From an uncultured Mycoplasmatota bacterium (GTDB lineage: Bacteria > Bacillota_I > Bacilli_A > RF39 > UBA660), in NCBI GenBank assembly GCA_947166445.1, contig CAMVED010000009.1:1-34831 (forward strand): a stretch of DNA of 34,831 bases. The letters run 5' to 3'. Shown piece after piece: positions 29,826 through 34,831 of the stretch; position 1 is the stretch's first letter; the number at the start of each line of letters is the position of its first letter. The translations under genes and the position numbers were made by a program. The notes below the pieces were generated by a model that saw only the letters and a program-made list of their open reading frames with translations, was not told the origin of the DNA and made no database searches.

Positions 29826-29868
29826 AAAAAAAAAAATACAAGTAAATGGACTATTTACTGATATTTTT
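29826..29868. terminator. Terminator downstream of the YlbL-like gene
   Basis: AGTAAAT-ggact-ATTTACT flanked by A and T runs. Confidence 0.65.
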
Positions 29869-30891
29869 TTATTTTTTCAAATAATTAATAGCATCATCAA
29901 AAGTTTTAACAGGCACTAGGACAAATTTATAATCGTTTTTATCATATATAGTTTTTGCTTCTTTATAATTATCAAATGGCACAAACACTATATCTGCCTT
30001 CTTTTTAGAGGCTGCTAATAGTTTGTGTTTCACTCCTCCAATTTCTCCAACATTTCCGTTTATATCTATAGTTCCTGTTCCTACAACTAATCTGCCTTTG
30101 GTAATGTCTTCTTTTACTAATTTATCATAAATAGTTAAAGCTATCATAAGTCCTCCAGATGGCCCTGCCTCTTTACCATTAAATTTTAGTTTAACTTCTG
30201 GATTACTTGTATATTTTATCTCATTAGATATAACAATGCCTAGTTTTTCTTCACCATTAATTTTTATCAATTTATTATTTGTTATTATTTCTTTGTTATT
30301 TCTTTTTACTGTTATTGGAATTGTATCTCCTGATTCTTTAATATATTTAACAATATCATCGTAAGTAGATATATTTTTATCGTTTACTTTTACTATTTCA
30401 TCTCCAACTTTTAGTTCTGTTTTTGAATCTTTATCTATATATATGATAAGAAATTTTGAGGATGATATTTTAACTTCTTTACCTGCTTTTTCAAAAGCTG
30501 TTTTAGTGGCCGCATCTATAGAGGATGTAAAATATAATTTTTCTCTATAATCATAATTTTTTTTGTCTTCGTCATTAATAGTTATTTCTTCTTGTTTTTC
30601 TCTATCATATGATGGAACTATATAAGAAAGTAAATAAGTTAATACTACTGCTTTTGACTCTCTAACATATAAAGCCCCAAAATGGCCATTTTTTCCTTCT
30701 TCTTTTATATCAATTTTATTTTCTAGCTTTATTATTCCTCCACCAAGTTTTACATAGTAAGGAAGTGGTATTAATAAGATTGCTGCTATTATAATTGGCA
30801 GAAAGAATGAGATAACTTCTTTAGGGTTCTTAAAGAACTCCTTTAGTTTTTTTGGTACTTGTTTTATTTTTTTGTGTTTTTCTTCTATCAT
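29869..30891 (-). CDS. PDZ + Lon-type protease domain protein (YlbL/SepM-like)
   Basis: TM, PDZ LKVGDEIVKVNDKNISTYDDIVKYIK; Ser/Lys dyad region GPSGGLMIALTIYDKLV...GTIDINGNVGEIGGVKHKLLAA. Confidence 0.9.
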   Translation of the reverse strand: MIEEKHKKIKQVPKKLKEFFKNPKEVISFFLPIIIAAILLIPLPYYVKLGGGIIKLENKIDIKEEGKNGHFGALYVRESKAVVLTYLLSYIVPSYDREKQEEITINDEDKKNYDYREKLYFTSSIDAATKTAFEKAGKEVKISSSKFLIIYIDKDSKTELKVGDEIVKVNDKNISTYDDIVKYIKESGDTIPITVKRNNKEIITNNKLIKINGEEKLGIVISNEIKYTSNPEVKLKFNGKEAGPSGGLMIALTIYDKLVKEDITKGRLVVGTGTIDINGNVGEIGGVKHKLLAASKKKADIVFVPFDNYKEAKTIYDKNDYKFVLVPVKTFDDAINYLKK

Positions 30892-30933
30892 AAAAATCTC
30901 TCCAATATAATTATAACAGGAAATGGGTGAAAT

Positions 30934-31893
30934 ATGAAAAAAAATATTTATTCAGTAATAGTTTTTAGTTCAATTATTATACTTATTGTAAATGTATTTA
31001 CAAAGTCACAGTATTTAACTAATATAATAGTTTTTAGTGTAAACATCTTTGTAAAAAACATATTTCCTTCACTTTTTCCTATGTTTGTTATATCTAGTGT
31101 TTTGGTAGAAATAGGATTCCCACAGTTTCTAGGAAGTATATTTAATAAATTGTTTAATTGTATTTTCAAGTGTTCCGGTATGGCTTCATTCGTTTTTTTT
31201 ATGAGTATGATTACTGGATTCCCAAGTAGTGCTAAATATATAGATGATTTGATTAAAGAAGGAATAATTGATAATAAGGAAGCGGAAAAAATGCTATTTT
31301 TTACTTTTTTTTCTAATCCTTTGTTTATAATAAATACTGTTGGTAACATTTTTTTAAACAATAAAGAAATGGGATTATTAATATTTGCTGCTCACTTGTT
31401 AGGAAATATAATTACTGGTTTAATTTATAGAAACTTTAACTGTAATGTAAAAAATATAGAAATAGTTAATAATTATTTAGCAAAAGACTTTATAGACAAA
31501 ACTAATAATACTGATATTTTTAAAACCATATTAAGTGGAATAAAAAGTTCATTAGAAATACTAATTAACATTTTTGGGATAGTTACTTTTTTTCTGATTG
31601 TTATAAATACAGTATTTAATACTCCGGATAGTTATTTGAAAATATTTATTACCGGTATTATAGAAATGACTACCGGTTTGAAATACTTATCTGTTTACAA
31701 CTGCTCATATAAACTTAAAGTATTGTCTTCTACTTTTTTTGTATCATTTGGGGGATTATCTGTTCATGCTCAAATAATGGATATATTAAAAGAAAAAAAG
31801 GTAAATTATTTACCTTTTCTATTCTCTAGAATTATACATGCTATTGTTAGTACTGTAATTATGTACTTATATATCGTTAATATATATGCTTAA
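30934..31893 (+). CDS. YlbJ-like integral membrane protein (nucleoside-recognition/Gate-like)
   Basis: FVKNIFPSLFPMFVISSVLVEIGF, FFMSMITGFPSSAKYIDDL, SVHAQIMDIL; multi-TM; adjacent to a ylbL-like gene. Confidence 0.8.
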   Translation: MKKNIYSVIVFSSIIILIVNVFTKSQYLTNIIVFSVNIFVKNIFPSLFPMFVISSVLVEIGFPQFLGSIFNKLFNCIFKCSGMASFVFFMSMITGFPSSAKYIDDLIKEGIIDNKEAEKMLFFTFFSNPLFIINTVGNIFLNNKEMGLLIFAAHLLGNIITGLIYRNFNCNVKNIEIVNNYLAKDFIDKTNNTDIFKTILSGIKSSLEILINIFGIVTFFLIVINTVFNTPDSYLKIFITGIIEMTTGLKYLSVYNCSYKLKVLSSTFFVSFGGLSVHAQIMDILKEKKVNYLPFLFSRIIHAIVSTVIMYLYIVNIYA

Positions 31894-31908
31894 ACTTTCT
31901 CAAAACTG

Positions 31909-32652
31909 TTAACTGACTCCATCATCTCCAGCTGTGTTGCTGTTTATTTTGGAAAAATTGTCATCAAATGGATATGATACTTTAAACCCATAGTTAACGT
32001 CACTACCAATTATGTAAATTGGATATTCAATTACAAGAAAATAATCTTCTATTTGTATAGTAAAATCTGTCTTTTTAAAATCAATATATTTTTGGTTTGG
32101 AAGTCTTTCAAAAGTATTATTGTATTTAATTCCGTATTTATCATCTGTTTTGTCTTTATTAGCAGCAATGACGCTATAACTTGGTACTATTGCACCATTT
32201 ACTTTTTCTGACGATACACTATCATAATAAGCATAAACTACACATGGGTAATAATTATTACACATTTCATTTAAATCTTTAGTACCTTGTATATTTAATA
32301 TATTATTTTCTTCTTGTTTTGAAACCTTAACTTTCAAAATACCATCAACTATTCCGCAAGAATTGTCACCAGAACCGCAATCATTATTAATGGTATAACT
32401 TTTATTATAATCTAAATACCAATTAGTTGAAGCATTTTGTTTAATGGCAATAGCAAATGGTTTTTTTGTTAGCAAATCATAATGAATATCATTGTTTAAA
32501 AAATTAGAGTATTCAGTTATATCTTTAGTAATTTGTTGGTTATCTAAATCTATTTTAGCATCTAAAATCAAGTTAAACATTCCTACAATTATTATCATCA
32601 GAAGTGAAAAAGTTATAAGCAGTTCTACTAAAGTCATTCCTTTATTATTCAT
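31909..32652 (-). CDS. Type IV prepilin-like protein
   Basis: MNNKG^MTLVELLITFSLLMIIIVGMFNLI: class III leader with Glu+5. Confidence 0.85.
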   Translation of the reverse strand: MNNKGMTLVELLITFSLLMIIIVGMFNLILDAKIDLDNQQITKDITEYSNFLNNDIHYDLLTKKPFAIAIKQNASTNWYLDYNKSYTINNDCGSGDNSCGIVDGILKVKVSKQEENNILNIQGTKDLNEMCNNYYPCVVYAYYDSVSSEKVNGAIVPSYSVIAANKDKTDDKYGIKYNNTFERLPNQKYIDFKKTDFTIQIEDYFLVIEYPIYIIGSDVNYGFKVSYPFDDNFSKINSNTAGDDGVS

Positions 32653-32673
32653 AACTATAATCCAACCTCCTTA

Positions 32674-34554
32674 CTAATTATCAATATAAGTAATATATTT
32701 TGTATTACTACCATTTTTATATATTGATATGGGACCATTTGTTGAAACAGCTTCTGTACATCCTGAATCTCCATAAAAAGCTTTGCACCAAGTGTTATTC
32801 CAGTTTGTAACAAGCGATATATTACTATTAATAATAATGTCTGTAGTATTATTACCTAATGTATAATTATCTCCAAATATGTTTTTACCAATATAAGTTC
32901 CATCTGTAATTAAATTTTGAGGAATTATAAACGTTTTAAACTTGTTGCCACTAAAAGCAAAATCTCCAATTGTACTTAGATTACTATTCTCTGTTAAACT
33001 ATCAAATACTATTCCTGATAAAGCTTGGTTTTCAAAAGCTTGGTTTCCAATAGTCGTCACACTAACAGGTATTTTAATACTTCTTGTTTCTATTTTTGTT
33101 TCATCAGTTTCTTTTACTTTTACTTTAAACGCAGAATTTCCAATGGTTTCCAAACTTGAATGTTCTTTTCCATCTGGCGTACTATTTGTCTCAAAGACTA
33201 ATGCTTCTATTTTTACATTTTCAAATGCAGAAGAAGATATTTTTTGAACTGTATGAGGAATTGATAAACTAATATAGTTATTAGGGTCAAGATTATCAAA
33301 TAATTCTTCATCTATTCCAAATGCAGAAGTTTCAATAGTATGAAGTCGACTTGGATTTGAATCACTATTTTCAAATCTTATTGAAGAGAATTGTATGTTT
33401 TTAAAAGCATTTGCTTGAATACTTGTTATGTTAGCAGGAATCACTAATTCAATTAAATAATTATTCGTTTTTCCAGTATTACCTTCTAAACCAAACATAT
33501 TTTTAGGAATATATTTATCAGGTGTAGTACTATCATAATCAAATTCTATTGCTTGTAATAAGTAATTGTTAGCAAAAGCACCTTCACTTATTTTAGTTAG
33601 ATTGCTTGGTATAGAAATATTAGTAAGTTTATTGTTACTAAAGGCATACTTTCCTATTGTTGTAACTCCTGGAGCATTATATTTAAAACTGAATTTCTTT
33701 ATATTGTTATCCTTAAAAGCATAATCTCCAATACTTGTTATATTTTTAGATAAATTAATGCTTGTTATTTCTTTATCTTGGAAGGCTCCTTTTTTAGTTT
33801 CATCATCACCCATAATAGCTGTAATTATACCTGTTTTAGCATTACTTCCAGTGCCTATAGTTATTTCATTAGGAGTAATATCAACATTTTGACCGCATCC
33901 TTTATGATAGTTTGTTATAATAAACTTGCCAGTGTTTAAACTATTTTTATCAAATTCAAAACAACTAACAGGTGTTAAAGGATCTGGTAGTATTTGGGTT
34001 GTGGCAAAACCAGACTTTGATTTTAATATTATTCTATATGGTTCTGCAACTTTGCCTTCATATACTGCCAAAGAGTAATATGGCAAATAATTTATATAGT
34101 TATATAATGAGCCAGAGCTTTTCTTATACCTAGTTGGAGCATTAGCCTCTTGGTTTCTTCCTTTTAAATTGTCTAATTTATAATTTGTTATAATTATTTC
34201 TTCAATATCATATTCATCAATTATATCTTCTAATTGGCTTTTTAATTCCCCAGATACAAGTTGGGCTTCGTCTATACTACTCTTTTTATAAACAGTATAG
34301 TAACTATCATGTGTCAAACCATCGTTAAGTGTAGCTTTAACTTGGGAATCTTCTAAAGCTGTTTTATATATTTTTCTAACATAAAATGCGCCATAATTAG
34401 CGGTAACATCAGTATATAAAATTCTATTTTCAAATTCTGATACTAATGGTAAATAATTAGCAAACAAAATAGAAAACAATAATAAAATTACTATAGAGGC
34501 TGCCAAAAGTTCAGACATTGCAAATCCTTTTATACCCAAAATATTTTTTTTCAT
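32674..34554 (-). CDS. Prepilin-like N-terminus fused to BspA-type leucine-rich repeats
   Basis: MKKNILGIKG^FAMSELLAASIVILLLFSILF leader, then repeats ITSIGDYAFKDN, VTTIGKYAFSNN, LTKISEGAFANN, ITSIQANAFKN, VQKISSSAFEN, LETIGNSAFK, VTTIGNQAFEN, LSTIGDFAFSGN. RBS gggaggg supports start 34554. Confidence 0.88.
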   Translation of the reverse strand: MKKNILGIKGFAMSELLAASIVILLLFSILFANYLPLVSEFENRILYTDVTANYGAFYVRKIYKTALEDSQVKATLNDGLTHDSYYTVYKKSSIDEAQLVSGELKSQLEDIIDEYDIEEIIITNYKLDNLKGRNQEANAPTRYKKSSGSLYNYINYLPYYSLAVYEGKVAEPYRIILKSKSGFATTQILPDPLTPVSCFEFDKNSLNTGKFIITNYHKGCGQNVDITPNEITIGTGSNAKTGIITAIMGDDETKKGAFQDKEITSINLSKNITSIGDYAFKDNNIKKFSFKYNAPGVTTIGKYAFSNNKLTNISIPSNLTKISEGAFANNYLLQAIEFDYDSTTPDKYIPKNMFGLEGNTGKTNNYLIELVIPANITSIQANAFKNIQFSSIRFENSDSNPSRLHTIETSAFGIDEELFDNLDPNNYISLSIPHTVQKISSSAFENVKIEALVFETNSTPDGKEHSSLETIGNSAFKVKVKETDETKIETRSIKIPVSVTTIGNQAFENQALSGIVFDSLTENSNLSTIGDFAFSGNKFKTFIIPQNLITDGTYIGKNIFGDNYTLGNNTTDIIINSNISLVTNWNNTWCKAFYGDSGCTEAVSTNGPISIYKNGSNTKYITYIDN

Positions 34555-34658
34555 AAAAACTAGCCCTCCCACTTGCCTATTTTCAAAATATATTATATAA
34601 TAAATTAAGAATAAATGCTAGTGGTTTATTAAAAAAGTATCAAAAAGGGGCAATTCAT

Positions 34659-34831
34659 ATGATGAAAGAGTTTAATTTTACAACTACACCGATTGTTAAT
34701 ATTGTAAACGAAATTATAATAGATTCAGTTGTCAGAAATGCAAGTGATATTCATTTTGACCCCGCTGAAGATTATTTAAAAATCAGAATTAGAATAGATG
34801 GAGATTTAAGAGATTATACAATTGTTGATAA
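34659..34831 (+). CDS. Type II/IV secretion / type IV pilus assembly ATPase (PilB/GspE/ComGA-like), truncated by window end
   Basis: MMKEFNFTTTPIVNIVNEIIIDSVVRNASDIHFDPAEDYLKIRIRIDGDLRDYTIVD...; ASDIHFDP and RIDGDL motifs; RBS aaaagggg. Not in the ORF track. Confidence 0.85.
   Translation, partial: MMKEFNFTTTPIVNIVNEIIIDSVVRNASDIHFDPAEDYLKIRIRIDGDLRDYTIVD

Noticed and set aside
30948-31361. 137-aa minus ORF opposite the YlbJ-like gene
   Set aside because: Antisense to a multi-TM CDS with a clear RBS and family motifs.
32942-33247. 101-aa plus ORF opposite the LRR region
   Set aside because: Periodic shadow of the LRR repeats on the opposite strand.
32850-33830. Periodic repeats considered as a CRISPR-like or tandem DNA repeat array
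   Set aside because: Repeats are at protein level (LRR_5) and diverged in DNA; no constant repeat plus unique spacer structure.

Overview
Low-GC window from a Firmicutes (Bacilli)-like genome. ORFs are intact with TGG-encoded Trp, and some genes end in TGA, so I read it with code 11. No CRISPR array, transposase, integrase, rRNA or tRNA was recognised. It is mostly housekeeping: rplU-prp-rpmA with an L21-leader-like region; a T-box-controlled IleRS; divIVA and sepF; lspA and rluD; a small rpmB gene missing from the ORF track; hrcA-grpE-dnaK-pepF-dnaJ behind a double CIRCE; murC; and YlbL- and YlbJ-like genes. Among these sit lineage-specific surface and envelope genes. The strongest candidate for something new is at the right edge: a protein with a type IV prepilin signal (KG^FAMSE) fused to a BspA-like leucine-rich-repeat ectodomain. 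It is followed by a second prepilin and lies divergent from a PilB/GspE-type ATPase that runs off the window. Other points worth checking: an IleRS with a GIHH (GXHH-type) active-site signature; three proteins with SipW/TasA-type leaders, one with a Flg_new/InlB repeat split by a phage-tail-like binding domain; a polysaccharide deacetylase-like protein lacking catalytic residues; a transglutaminase(Cys->Ala)-LRR-YkuD fusion; an orphan LytTR regulator with a degenerate receiver and an 11-bp-phased direct repeat upstream; and a tandem thioredoxin with one dead domain. All family calls come from reading motifs by eye; no database search was run.
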